This document shows positions 8,943 through 17,844 of a stretch of 64,000 nucleotides of DNA, one piece after another. Below the pieces are notes generated by a model. The model was not told where the DNA came from and did no database searches. It worked only from the letters and a program-made list of their open reading frames with translations. The stretch is from Komagataeibacter swingsii. Its GTDB lineage: Bacteria; Pseudomonadota; Alphaproteobacteria; Acetobacterales; Acetobacteraceae. How positions within the stretch are numbered: position 1 is the stretch's first letter; every line of letters starts with the position of its first letter. A program made the translations under genes and the position numbers. The stretch covers positions 1-64,000 of the forward strand of contig NZ_NKUB01000003.1 of the NCBI RefSeq assembly GCF_003207895.1, written 5' to 3'.

Positions 8943-9058
8943 ATGCAATGCCCGTGCCGTACCCGTTGCCGGTGGCGGGCGCAATTCCATGCGCCGGGTC
9001 TGGCCCGCCGGTAGATACCCCTTGCCAGCCCGCCCGACGTGAGCCTGTGCGAGGTGCT

Positions 9059-10129
9059 ATGAGTGACGATCTCGAAACCCTTAGGGAACAGACAGTTCAG
9101 GCACTCGCTGCCGCGACCGACCAACGCGCGTGGGATGCGGTGCGCGTCGGCACGCTGGGCAAGTCGGGCAGCCTGACCGCACTCCTCAAGCAGCTTGGGC
9201 GCATGACACCGGATGAGCGGCGCACGCGGGGTGCTGCCCTGAACCGGCTGCGCGACGAACTGACCCGCCTGATCGAGGCGCGCGGGCAGGAGCTTGAGGC
9301 GGCTGCACTGAACGCCCGGCTTGCGGCCGAGCGCGTGGACGTAACACTGCCCTGCGCGCCGGAAGCCGAGGGCGCGCTGCACCCCATCACCCGCACGATC
9401 GAGGAAATGGCCGCCATTTTCGGCGCGATGGGCTTCCAGATCGCCGAAGGCCCGGATATCGAAAGCGACTGGCACAATTTCTCCGCCCTGAACACGCCTT
9501 CGCACCATCCCGCCCGCACGGACCAGGACACGTTCTACCTGCCGCCCGAAGCCGAGGGCCAGCCCGAGCGCGTGCTGCGCACCCAGACATCGGGCGTGCA
9601 GATCCGCACCATGCTGGGGCATGAGCCGCCCATCCGCATCATCGCCCCCGGCCGTACCTATCGCGCCGACCATGACGCCACCCATTCGCCCATGTTCCAT
9701 CAGTGCGAGGGACTGGTGATCGAAAAGGGGATCACGCTGGGCCACCTCAAGGGATGCCTGTCGGATTTCCTGCGTGCGTTTTTCCAGATGCCGGACCTGC
9801 CGGTGCGCTTCCGCGCGTCCTATTTCCCCTTTACCGAACCGTCCATGGAAATCGATATCGGCTGGTCGCGCAGGACCGGGCAGATCGGCGCGGGCGATGA
9901 CTGGCTGGAAGTACTGGGCGCGGGCATGGTCCATCCCCGCGTGCTGGCCAATTGCGGGCTGGACGCGCGGCAGTGGCAGGGCTTTGCCTTTGGCATGGGG
10001 ATCGAGCGGCTGACCATGCTGCGCCACGGCATTCCCGACCTGCGGTCGTTTTACGAAAGCGATGTCCGCTGGCTGCGCCATTACGGCACCAGTCCCCTGT
10101 CTCCCGCCCTGCTGCACGAAGGTCTGTGA
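9059..10129 (+). CDS. pheS: Phenylalanine-tRNA ligase alpha subunit
   Basis: 356-aa class II synthetase subunit starting MSDDLETLREQ, after a GAGG at 9051-9054. An N-terminal coiled coil (about 1-90) precedes the catalytic core. Motif 2 appears as GRTYRADHDATHSPMFHQCEG and motif 3 as GFAFGMGIERLTML near the C-terminus. It charges tRNA-Phe together with PheT, whose gene begins 3 nt after the pheS stop. The frame stays open upstream to 8888, but those residues fall over the terminator and are not part of the protein. Confidence 0.97.
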   Translation: MSDDLETLREQTVQALAAATDQRAWDAVRVGTLGKSGSLTALLKQLGRMTPDERRTRGAALNRLRDELTRLIEARGQELEAAALNARLAAERVDVTLPCAPEAEGALHPITRTIEEMAAIFGAMGFQIAEGPDIESDWHNFSALNTPSHHPARTDQDTFYLPPEAEGQPERVLRTQTSGVQIRTMLGHEPPIRIIAPGRTYRADHDATHSPMFHQCEGLVIEKGITLGHLKGCLSDFLRAFFQMPDLPVRFRASYFPFTEPSMEIDIGWSRRTGQIGAGDDWLEVLGAGMVHPRVLANCGLDARQWQGFAFGMGIERLTMLRHGIPDLRSFYESDVRWLRHYGTSPLSPALLHEGL

Positions 10130-10132
10130 TCG

Positions 10133-12595
10133 ATGAAGTTTTCCCTGTCATGGCTGCGCGCGCATCTCGAGACCACGGCGACGGTTGAAGAAATCTGCGC
10201 CACGCTGAACACCATCGGGCTGGAAGTCGAAGGCGTTGAAGACCCCGGCGCGTCCCTTGCGTCCTTCCGCACCGCCCGCATCATCGAAGCGGTCCAGCAC
10301 CCCAATGCCGACCGCCTGCGTGTGTGCCAGGTCGATGCGGGCGAGGGGTTCGAGCGCGTGCAGGTCGTCTGTGGCGCGCCCAACGCGCGTGCGGGCCTGC
10401 ATGTGATCTTTGCCCCGCCGGGCACCTTCATTCCCGCCAGCGGCATCACCATCAAGGCCGGCAAGCTGCGGGGCGAGGCCAGTGGCGGCATGCTATGCTC
10501 GCTGCGTGAACTGGGACTGGGCGCGGAAAGCGACGGCATTGCCGAACTGCCCGAAGGGACCGCGCCGGGACAGTCCTATCCGCTGTTCGCGAAGCTGGAT
10601 GACCCGGTCATCGATATCGCGATCACCCCCAACCGTGGCGACGCGCTGGCGGTGCGTGGCGTGGCGCGCGACCTTGCGGCGGCGGGGCTTGGCAGCCTGA
10701 AGCCGTGGCTTGCGGAAACGGTGGAAGGGCGTTTTGATACCCCCATCAACTGGCGCATCACCTTCCCCGAAGCCTGCCCGTGGGTGCTGGGGCGTGTCAT
10801 CCGTGGCGTAAAGAACGGCCCCAGCCCGGAATGGCTGAAGCGGCGGCTGGAATCCGTGGGCCTGCGCCCGGTCTCCGCGCTGGTGGACATCACCAATTTC
10901 TTCGCCTTCGACCTTGGCCGCCCGTTGCACGTGTTCGACGTGAACAGGCTGATGGGCGATGAACTGACCATCTGCCGAGGTGCTGGCGAAACCTTTACCG
11001 CGCTGGATGGCAGCGAACACGTCATGACGCCCGATGACTGCGTGATTGCCGACGGGCGCGGCGTGCAGTCGCTGGCCGGTATCATGGGCGGGGCCGAAAG
11101 CGGGGTCAGTGACGGCACCACGGATGTATTCGTGGAATGCGCGCTGTTCGATCCGGTGACCATCGCCCTGTCGGGGCGGCGGCACAACCTGCATTCCGAT
11201 GCCCGCCAGCGGTTTGAACGCGGCGTGGACCAGGCTTTACCGCCAGCGGCTCTGGAAGCCGCGACCCGCATGATCCTTGACCTGTGTGGCGGGGAAGCGG
11301 GCAGCGTGGTTTCCGCCGGGGCGGAACCGGCATGGCAGCGGCAGGCGCATCTGGAATTCGCCCGTCTGGAAACGCTGGGCGGACTGGTGGAGGAACCCGA
11401 CCACGCCGTGCACCTGCTGGAAGGTCTGGGTTTCAGGGTGCGCGAATGCGACGCGCGGCATGTGGTGGTGGATGTGCCCTCATGGCGCAATGATATCGCA
11501 ACGCCCATGCTGCTGGACCAGCAGCCCGACCTGCCGCCCGCCCGCGCGCAGGCGGCGGCCGAGGGGGCGGCGGCGATTGATCCCGAAGTGGACCTGATCG
11601 AGGAAGTGCTGCGCCTGCGTGGGCTGGACAGCGTGCCCGCGGTGTCCCTGCCGGTGGGCAATGCCGTGCCGGTGCCAGCCTTCACCCCGCGTCAGGGCCG
11701 TGTCGCCAGCCTGCGCCGCCAGCTTGCCGCGCGCGGGTTGCTGGAAACGGTGGGCTTTTCATTTGTGGCACAGGATCAGGCGGCCGAATTTGGCGAAACG
11801 CCCACGGACCTGCACCTGCTCAACCCGATCGCGGCCGACCTGGACCAGATGCGGCCCACGCCGCTGGTCAACCTGCTGGCGGCGGTAAAGGGCAACGCGG
11901 CGCGTGGCTATCCCGATCTTGGCCTGTTTGAGGTCGGACCCGGCTTTGGCCCCGAGGGGCAGAAGCTGGTGGCCGCCGGTATCCGCAGCGGCCATTCCCC
12001 GCGCCTGCCCGGACAAGCGGCGCAGCCGGTGGACCTGTGGCAGGCCAAGGCCGACGCGCTGGCGGGGCTGGCGGCCATGGGGGCGGCGATGGAGGGGCTG
12101 GGCATCACCACCGATGCCCCGTCCTATTACCATCCCGGGCGCTCGGGCGTGATCCGGCAGGGGCCGAAGCTGGTGCTGGGGCATTTCGGGCAGTTGCATC
12201 CCGCCCTGCTGGCCGCGCGCGGCATTGATGTGCCGGTGTGTGCGTTCACGCTGTATCCCGATGCGGTGCCCGAACCCAGGCGCAAGCGCAGGACGCCGCC
12301 GGTGCTGTCCACCTTCCAGCCGCTCAAGCGTGATTTCGCCTTTGTGGTGACGGCCGATGTTCCGGCGGAAAAGCTGCTGAAGGCTGTCAGGGGGGCGGAG
12401 CGCAACCTGATTGTGGCCGTCAGCCTGTTTGATGTTTATGAAGGCGACAAGATCCCGGCGGGGCACAGGTCGCTGGGCGTGGAGATAACCCTTCAGCCAA
12501 TGGACAGGACCCTGACCGATGCCGAAATCGAAGCTGTCTGTGATCAGGTTGTCGCAGCCGCGCAGAAAAGCTGCAATGCCACCCTGCGTGGCTGA
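10133..12595 (+). CDS. pheT: Phenylalanine-tRNA ligase beta subunit
   Basis: 820-aa beta subunit of the heterotetrameric PheRS. The N-terminal MKFSLSWL is followed by a tRNA-binding EMAPII-like domain (about 40-150, CGAPNAR, TIKAGKLRG), the B3/4 editing domain and the B5 domain. The C-terminal FDX-ACB domain begins near LSTFQPLKRDFAFVV. An Ala/Pro-rich insertion of about 28 residues (around MLLDQQPDLPPARAQ) interrupts the usual junction between WRNDI and DLIEEVLRL. Its last 20 bases overlap the start chosen for the pstS-like gene. Confidence 0.96.
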   Translation: MKFSLSWLRAHLETTATVEEICATLNTIGLEVEGVEDPGASLASFRTARIIEAVQHPNADRLRVCQVDAGEGFERVQVVCGAPNARAGLHVIFAPPGTFIPASGITIKAGKLRGEASGGMLCSLRELGLGAESDGIAELPEGTAPGQSYPLFAKLDDPVIDIAITPNRGDALAVRGVARDLAAAGLGSLKPWLAETVEGRFDTPINWRITFPEACPWVLGRVIRGVKNGPSPEWLKRRLESVGLRPVSALVDITNFFAFDLGRPLHVFDVNRLMGDELTICRGAGETFTALDGSEHVMTPDDCVIADGRGVQSLAGIMGGAESGVSDGTTDVFVECALFDPVTIALSGRRHNLHSDARQRFERGVDQALPPAALEAATRMILDLCGGEAGSVVSAGAEPAWQRQAHLEFARLETLGGLVEEPDHAVHLLEGLGFRVRECDARHVVVDVPSWRNDIATPMLLDQQPDLPPARAQAAAEGAAAIDPEVDLIEEVLRLRGLDSVPAVSLPVGNAVPVPAFTPRQGRVASLRRQLAARGLLETVGFSFVAQDQAAEFGETPTDLHLLNPIAADLDQMRPTPLVNLLAAVKGNAARGYPDLGLFEVGPGFGPEGQKLVAAGIRSGHSPRLPGQAAQPVDLWQAKADALAGLAAMGAAMEGLGITTDAPSYYHPGRSGVIRQGPKLVLGHFGQLHPALLAARGIDVPVCAFTLYPDAVPEPRRKRRTPPVLSTFQPLKRDFAFVVTADVPAEKLLKAVRGAERNLIVAVSLFDVYEGDKIPAGHRSLGVEITLQPMDRTLTDAEIEAVCDQVVAAAQKSCNATLRG

Positions 12596-13607
12596 TCGGT
12601 ACCGGCTGCGTGGCATCGGGCTGGGGATGGCGGTTGTGCTGGGCCTGGCCTGCGGCCACGCCCACGCCACGGAAATCACCGGGGCCGGGTCCAGCTTCGG
12701 CGCGCCCATTTATGGCGCGTGGGGGGAAGGGGCCGCGCATGCGACGGATATCCGCCTGAATTACCAGACCATCGGCTCGGGTGCCGGGCAGAATCAGGTC
12801 AAGGCCCGTACGGTGGATTTCGGTGCCTCCGACGCGCCCATGACGGCGGCGCAACTGGCGCAGTTCCACCTGATCCAGTTTCCCACGGTCATGGGGGCGA
12901 TCGTGCCGGTGGTGAACCTGCCCGGTGTGGATACCAGCCGCCTGTGCCTGACGGGGGAACTGCTGGCGCGGCTTTATGCGGGGGACATCACCATGTGGAA
13001 TGATCCCCGGATTGCCGCGGAAAATCCGGGCCTGTCCCTGCCCGCCATCCCGGTGGCCCCGGTGCGGCGCGCGGACGGGTCGGGCACGACGTTCGTGTTT
13101 ACGTCCTATCTTGGCCGTGTCTCCCCCCAATGGGCGCGGGCGCAGGGCAGCGGGACATCCATCGAATGGCCGGTGGGCGAGGGCGCGCGCGGCAATGACG
13201 GCATCGCCGCCGCCGTGCGCAATACCGAAGGCAGCATCGGCTATCTGGAATACGCCTATGCGGCGGGCAACCACATGGCGATTGCCGGAATGCGCAACCA
13301 CCACGGCGATCTGGTCACCGCCGGGCCGGACAGTTTCGCGCAGGCCGTGACCACCGCCCACTGGGCGGGCGATGACAGCCATTCCGCCGATGTGCTGGAT
13401 GGGGAGGGTCCGGGCGCATGGCCCATCATGGCCGCGACCTATGTGCTGGTCCCGACCGACCGGGCCGACACGCCACAGGGCAGGGCGGTGCGCGCCTTCT
13501 TTGACTGGAGCATGCAGCACGGCAACGACGCGGCCCTTGCGCTGCGTTATGTCCCGCTGCCCGATGATATCCGCGTGACCATACGCGACCTGCTTAAAAC
13601 GCACTGA
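12576..13607 (+). CDS. Periplasmic phosphate-binding protein, PstS-like
   Basis: About 343 aa. A Sec signal peptide (MPPCVADRYRLRGIGLG... ending near AHA) precedes the mature TEITGAGSSFGAPIY, the classic PstS start. The GSGAGQNQ and ADGSGTTFVFTSYL phosphate-binding loops are both present. It should capture orthophosphate in the periplasm for a Pst ABC importer. No pstC, pstA, pstB or phoU follows: the gene ends in a repeat element and then lpxB. The ATG at 12576 overlaps pheT by 20 nt and has only a weak ribosome site; an upstream ATG at 12519 and a downstream one at 12627 are less convincing. Confidence 0.85.
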   Translation: MPPCVADRYRLRGIGLGMAVVLGLACGHAHATEITGAGSSFGAPIYGAWGEGAAHATDIRLNYQTIGSGAGQNQVKARTVDFGASDAPMTAAQLAQFHLIQFPTVMGAIVPVVNLPGVDTSRLCLTGELLARLYAGDITMWNDPRIAAENPGLSLPAIPVAPVRRADGSGTTFVFTSYLGRVSPQWARAQGSGTSIEWPVGEGARGNDGIAAAVRNTEGSIGYLEYAYAAGNHMAIAGMRNHHGDLVTAGPDSFAQAVTTAHWAGDDSHSADVLDGEGPGAWPIMAATYVLVPTDRADTPQGRAVRAFFDWSMQHGNDAALALRYVPLPDDIRVTIRDLLKTH

Positions 13608-13947
13608 AAAAGGGGAAAAACGCCACTTCATGTCAGCGCCGTGGTGTTGCCGCCCGTATTTGCGCGATGCCCTGGAAATCATGAGGAAGTTTTTGGTGAA
13701 GCTTTTTTCAAAAAGCTTCAAGGAACGCCGCCTTTTCGAAAAAAGGCGGCACCCGGACACTTTCATTGCTTTTTTATCAACGGGTCTGTCTGGGGCGGAA
13801 AGGCACCGGCAGGCATGGGTTCCGTCCCCTGTCGATATTGTCCACCCGGTCAGCCACAGGTTTTCATGACGGTGCCGGGCAAGCGGGACCGCAATTTTTA
13901 CAACAGGCATTTGCGCTGCCTGACCCGACACGATAAGCCGGTCAGGC
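13608..13947. other. Gene-free stretch with repeat copy B
   Basis: No supported gene between the pstS-like stop and lpxB. It contains the nested-hairpin repeat described separately; the remaining bases show nothing I can name. Confidence 0.6.
13687..13780 (+). repeat. Nested-hairpin repeat, copy B (core only)
   Basis: Same core as copy A: AGTTTTTGGTGAAGC, hairpin GAAGCTTTTTTCAAAAAGCTTC, second hairpin with arms GCCGCCTTTT/AAAAGGCGGC, and TTTTTTATCAA at its right edge. The outer 22-bp ends seen at 5.7 kb are absent. It lies 80 bp after the pstS-like stop. Confidence 0.8.
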
Positions 13948-15177
13948 ATGACTGACACTTTCCCCGCACGCGCGTCCGCCACGACGGTTTCCACCAGCCC
14001 CACCATCTGGATCATGGCGGGGGAGGCCAGTGGTGACGTGCTGGGTGGCCGCCTTATGGCGGCGTTACGCGCGCTATGTCCCGATGTGCGGTTTGTGGGG
14101 ATCGGCGGGGAGCGCATGCACGCGCAGGGATTGCATACGCTGTTCCCGCTGCGTGACCTTGCCGTCATGGGCCTTATGGAAGTGCTGCCCAAGGTCCGGC
14201 ACCTGTCGCGCAGGCTGGATCAGGCGGTGGCGGATATTACCGACCGGCGGCCCGACCTGGTCATTACCATCGACAGTCCCGGTTTTACCCTGCGGCTGCT
14301 GCGCCGGATCGCGCCGCTGTCCATTCCCCGCCTGCATTATGTCGCGCCACAGGTCTGGGCATGGCGTGAACACAGGGTGCGCGAATTCCCCGGCCTGTGG
14401 GAACGCATGCTGTGCCTGCTGCCGTTCGAGCCGGAATTCTTCGCCCGCCACGGGATCGAGGCGCGTTTTGTCGGCCACCCCGTCCTGCAGTCCGGGGCGG
14501 ATACCGGCTCCGGCCCCGCCTTTCGCGCCCGCCACGGCATCGCGGCGGATGCGCCGGTGCTGGTGCTGATGCCCGGCAGCCGCCGGTCCGAAGCGCCGCG
14601 CCTGCTGCCGGTATTCGGGCGCATGCTGGCCATCGTGCAACGCCGGGTGCCCGGTATCGTGCCTGTGGTGCCGGTGGCCCCGGTCATTGCGGATATCGTG
14701 CGCCGGGGGGTGGCGAAATGGCCGGTCCAGCCCGTTATCGTGACGGATGTGGATGACAAGCACGACGCGTTTGCCGCGGCCGATGCGGCCCTGACCAAAT
14801 CCGGCACGTCCACGCTGGAACTGGCCATCGCCAATGTGCCCATGGCGGTGACCTACCGTGTCAATCCGCTGACAGCGGCCATGGCGCGGCGGCTGATCCG
14901 GGTGCCGTATGTGGCCATGGTCAACCTGCTGTCAGGCCACAGGCTGGTGCCGGAACTGCTGCAGGAACGCTGCACGCCCGAACTGCTGGCCCGGACCGTT
15001 GAGCGCCTGCTGGCGGATCAGCAGAGCCGCAGCCTGCAACGCGCGGGGTTTGGCCGGGTCCGCGCCGCCCTGCGCGGACCCGGCGCGGACCCGGCGCAGG
15101 CTGCGGCAGCCGAGATCATGGACCTGCTGGGGGCTGGCCCTGCGTTGGGGCGGCAGGCGGGGGAACACCCGGCGTAG
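13948..15177 (+). CDS. lpxB: Lipid-A-disaccharide synthase
   Basis: 409-aa GT19 glycosyltransferase that condenses UDP-diacylglucosamine with lipid X in lipid A synthesis, at the inner membrane. IMAGEASGDVLGGRLM near residue 26 is the family opener. FVGIGGERM, YVAPQVWAWR, LLPFEPEFF, VLMPGSRRSE and TKSGTSTLELA follow in the expected order. Its 3' end overlaps, on the opposite strand, the Pro-rich tail of a small membrane protein by 62 nt. The other lipid A genes seen here (lpxK, lpxL, waaA) lie 18 kb away. Confidence 0.95.
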   Translation: MTDTFPARASATTVSTSPTIWIMAGEASGDVLGGRLMAALRALCPDVRFVGIGGERMHAQGLHTLFPLRDLAVMGLMEVLPKVRHLSRRLDQAVADITDRRPDLVITIDSPGFTLRLLRRIAPLSIPRLHYVAPQVWAWREHRVREFPGLWERMLCLLPFEPEFFARHGIEARFVGHPVLQSGADTGSGPAFRARHGIAADAPVLVLMPGSRRSEAPRLLPVFGRMLAIVQRRVPGIVPVVPVAPVIADIVRRGVAKWPVQPVIVTDVDDKHDAFAAADAALTKSGTSTLELAIANVPMAVTYRVNPLTAAMARRLIRVPYVAMVNLLSGHRLVPELLQERCTPELLARTVERLLADQQSRSLQRAGFGRVRAALRGPGADPAQAAAAEIMDLLGAGPALGRQAGEHPA

Positions 15178-15361
15178 CAGGCGCCGAGGTGCTGGGGGGC
15201 AGGGGTTCGTTTTCCGATATCAGGGCATGCAGCTCCGCGCGCAGCATGAATATGCCCATGATGATGGTGCCCAGCACGGTAATGCCGATCCAGACCAGCT
15301 TGCTGACCTGCTCGCGCTTTTCCTCGTCACTTACCACTGTCGTGTCAGGCTTTCTTGCCAT
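15116..15361 (-). CDS. Small single-pass membrane protein
   Basis: 81 aa: a charged N-terminus MARKPDTTVVSDEEKREQ, one hydrophobic helix LVWIGITVLGTIIMGIFML (about residues 22-40), then a Pro/Ala-rich tail of about 25 residues. I do not recognise a family. The start overlaps the hisI stop by 17 nt, suggesting translational coupling in a ygfZ-hisI-this gene order. The end overlaps lpxB on the other strand. The clean membrane helix and codon phase make it more than a shadow, but expression is unproven. Confidence 0.55.
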   Translation of the reverse strand: MARKPDTTVVSDEEKREQVSKLVWIGITVLGTIIMGIFMLRAELHALISENEPLPPSTSAPATPGVPPPAAPTQGQPPAGP

Positions 15362-15764
15362 AAAGGGTCTCCGCTGCGATGTCCGGTTGGGTTATTTCCA
15401 CGATCCCTTCGGGGCGGAGCGCATTGTAGAAACAACTGCGCCGCCCCGTGTGGCAGGCAACCCCCTTCTGGTCCACCAGCAGCAGCACGGCGTCACGGTC
15501 GCAGTCAAGGCGGGCGTCAACCAGCGCCTGCACCTGCCCCGATGTCTCCCCCTTGCGCCACAGGCCATGGCGGCTGCGTGAATAATAGCACACGCGGCCC
15601 GTACGCAGTGTCTCATCCAGTGCCTCGGCATTCATCCATGCCAGCATCAGCACCTCGCCGCTGTCATGCTGCTGGGCAATGGCCGTGATCAGGCCGTCTT
15701 CATTGAACCTGACCCGGTCGATCATGGCCGCGCGAACGGCCTGGTCCGGGGGAGTGTAGGGCAT
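15345..15764 (-). CDS. hisI: Phosphoribosyl-AMP cyclohydrolase
   Basis: 139-aa single-domain HisI (no HisE fusion), opening the adenine ring of phosphoribosyl-AMP in histidine synthesis. Family motifs are LMLAWMN, SRSRHGLWRKGETSG and the metal-binding segment DCDRDAVLL; the Zn ligands are in CHTGRRSCF. No other his gene is in the window, so it is separated from the main his operon. It lies 37 nt after ygfZ on the same strand. Confidence 0.94.
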   Translation of the reverse strand: MPYTPPDQAVRAAMIDRVRFNEDGLITAIAQQHDSGEVLMLAWMNAEALDETLRTGRVCYYSRSRHGLWRKGETSGQVQALVDARLDCDRDAVLLLVDQKGVACHTGRRSCFYNALRPEGIVEITQPDIAAETLYGKKA

Positions 15765-15801
15765 GTCTCTCTAACCTTGGAAAAAGCTGGTGGGCGTACT
15801 G

Positions 15802-16632
15802 CTACTCCGCCCTGGCGGGCAGGGCAAACCACTGGGGCACATGCACGTGCAGCGCGTGGCCCCCTATGGTCAGGCCCGTGTCGTTGATGTGTTCGTTGCG
15901 GATCATCGCCATGCCGACCTTGTCGCGGGAGGAGCGCATCTCCCCCACCGTGGCCGTGCCGGACAGGATGGGCGTGCCGGGGGCGGGCAGGTCATGGTGG
16001 GACGTTACCGGCAGCAGGTGGCGGCGCACCAGCCCACGATACCGGGTGCGCGCGGTCAGTTCCTGCCCCATGTAGCAGCCCTTGGTCCACGAAATGCCGT
16101 TCAACTGGTCGAAATTGGCTTCCAGCAGCAGGGTCTTGCCGCTTTCGCAGTCCCGCACGCCATCGGGCAGGCCAAGCGACAGGCGCAGCAGGTCGTAATC
16201 GACATCATCCGCCGAAGGGTCGGCGATCGGGTGCCCCAGCAGGAACCGCCACCCCGCCTGCGGCAGGCGCGGGTCGGGGGCGGCCGGATAGCCGTCGGGC
16301 GCGGTGAAGCCTTCCCCCCATGCGGCATGGACGGCGTATCCCGTCTCGCTGATCTCCACATCCGCGCGCAGGCGGTAGCGCGACAGGCCCTGGCGCAGCA
16401 TGGCGGCCTGTGTCGCGTCGCAATCGAGCAGCAGGCGCACGCCCTCGGGGTCGGCAAAGACAAAGAAATCAGCCAGCCACTTGCCCTGCGCCGACAGGAA
16501 GGCGGTCCACACGGCATGGCCGGGCGCCACCGCCGCCATGTCGTTGGACACCAGCCCCTGCAGGAAGGAGACGCGATCCGCACCCGATATGCTGAGGACG
16601 GCGCGATCGGAAAGATGAGCAATTCTGGCCAT
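15802..16632 (-). CDS. ygfZ: YgfZ/GcvT-domain folate-binding protein (Fe-S cluster maintenance)
   Basis: 276 aa, starting MARIAHLSDRAVLSISGADRVSFLQGLVSNDM. The diagnostic YgfZ motif KGCYMGQELTARTRYRG is at about 180-196, with the functional Cys. Homologues bind tetrahydrofolate and assist assembly or repair of certain Fe-S enzymes such as MiaB. It heads a small reverse operon with hisI and the 81-aa membrane protein, and is divergent from the GT9 gene across an 85-bp gap. Confidence 0.9.
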   Translation of the reverse strand: MARIAHLSDRAVLSISGADRVSFLQGLVSNDMAAVAPGHAVWTAFLSAQGKWLADFFVFADPEGVRLLLDCDATQAAMLRQGLSRYRLRADVEISETGYAVHAAWGEGFTAPDGYPAAPDPRLPQAGWRFLLGHPIADPSADDVDYDLLRLSLGLPDGVRDCESGKTLLLEANFDQLNGISWTKGCYMGQELTARTRYRGLVRRHLLPVTSHHDLPAPGTPILSGTATVGEMRSSRDKVGMAMIRNEHINDTGLTIGGHALHVHVPQWFALPARAE

Positions 16633-16717
16633 ATGCGCAATCTGGCCATGCCCGCGCCCTCAGGCAAGGGGTAAAGAGAGGTTGGCACATAAGCAAAACC
16701 TGACTAGCACCGGGAAA

Positions 16718-17617
16718 ATGCATATCCTGTTCATCACCTCCACCCGGCTGGGCGATGCCATCCTGTCCACCGGGCTGCTGGACACCCTGTTGCGGCGCTA
16801 CCCGCAGGCGGATTTCACCATTGCCTGCGGGCCGGTGGCCGCCGGGCTGTTCGCGCATATGCCACGCCGCGTGCGCACCATCGAAATGGTCAAGCAGCCA
16901 TGGGACCGCCACTGGCTGGAACTGTGGCGGCAGTGCCGGGGCACGAAATGGGACCTGTGCGTGGATTTGCGCGGGTCGGTCGTCAGCTATTTCCTGCGCG
17001 CGGGCCGGCGCCATGTCATGCGTGGCGGGCGCAGGCCGGGGCGGCGCATTACCCATATCGGCAACCTGCTGGGCCTTGATCCGGCTCCCCTGCCGGTTGT
17101 GTGGACCAGTGCGGCGGAACGCGCGCGGGCTGCCGGAATGCTGCCCGACGGGCCGCGCTGGGTCGCCCTTGGCCCCACCGCCAACTGGGATGGCAAGATC
17201 TGGCCCGCCGGGCGGTTTGTCGCGGTGTTCAGGGCGCTTCGGGAAGATGACCCGTCCCTGCGGCCGGTGATCCTGTACGGACCGGGGCAGGCTGAACGCG
17301 CGCGCGCGCAGGCGGTGCTGGAGCAGTTGCCGGACGCGCTGGATACGGGGGGCAACCTGTCGGTAACGCAGGTGGCGGCGCTGCTGGGGCGGTGCACGCT
17401 ATTCATTGGCAATGATTCGGGATTGATGCACCTTGCGGCGGCGTGCGGGATTCCCACGCTGGGCCTGTTCGGGCGTAGCCGGGCATCGGAATACGCGCCA
17501 TCCGGGCCGTGGGCGCGGGTGGCCATGGCCCCCGGCCCGGTGGGCAATGCCCCGATGGAAGGGCTGAGTGTGGCGCAGGTCGTGGCCTCCGCCAGGGCGC
17601 TGCTGCGTGACAGGTAG
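16718..17617 (+). CDS. Glycosyltransferase family 9 (heptosyltransferase-like)
   Basis: 299-aa GT-B enzyme related to LPS heptosyltransferases. It starts MHILFITSTRLGDAILSTGLL, where the RxGD motif binds the acceptor side. The donor-binding C-terminal half shows LGPTANWDGKIWP, the conserved pattern FIGNDSGLMHLAAACGIPTL and LFGRS. The substrate sugar is unknown; heptose or another core sugar of lipopolysaccharide is most likely. The open frame begins at a TTG at 16682, but the ATG at 16718 fits the family start. Confidence 0.85.
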   Translation: MHILFITSTRLGDAILSTGLLDTLLRRYPQADFTIACGPVAAGLFAHMPRRVRTIEMVKQPWDRHWLELWRQCRGTKWDLCVDLRGSVVSYFLRAGRRHVMRGGRRPGRRITHIGNLLGLDPAPLPVVWTSAAERARAAGMLPDGPRWVALGPTANWDGKIWPAGRFVAVFRALREDDPSLRPVILYGPGQAERARAQAVLEQLPDALDTGGNLSVTQVAALLGRCTLFIGNDSGLMHLAAACGIPTLGLFGRSRASEYAPSGPWARVAMAPGPVGNAPMEGLSVAQVVASARALLRDR

Positions 17618-17844
17618 GGGCGGGAACGGTGAAAAACCCGAACTTTCTGCATTTCCGCCATGCTTACGGCTGGCGGTGGAAAACGGGCCGGTCTATGTGA
17701 TCGGACAGGCAGGATGGCCGATCATGGCGCACCCACCCCGATATGGTGGTTTGCCGTGCCGTTTCAGGCCGGATATGGTGGGATCGACAATCACGACGCG
17801 CCGTGCGCATGGCGCCGCGCAAGCGAGCAGGGAACGACAGGAAC

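Noticed and set aside
8942-9058. Leader peptide or attenuator for pheST
   Set aside because: A terminator is present, but no short frame with clustered Phe codons or alternative stem could be found, so phenylalanine attenuation is not supported.
8483-10117. 544-aa reverse open frame opposite rplT-pheS
   Set aside because: Runs antisense through two conserved housekeeping genes and the terminator between them.
12420-14192. 590-aa reverse open frame opposite the pstS-like gene
   Set aside because: It spans a repeat element and two unrelated forward genes, and has no domain features.
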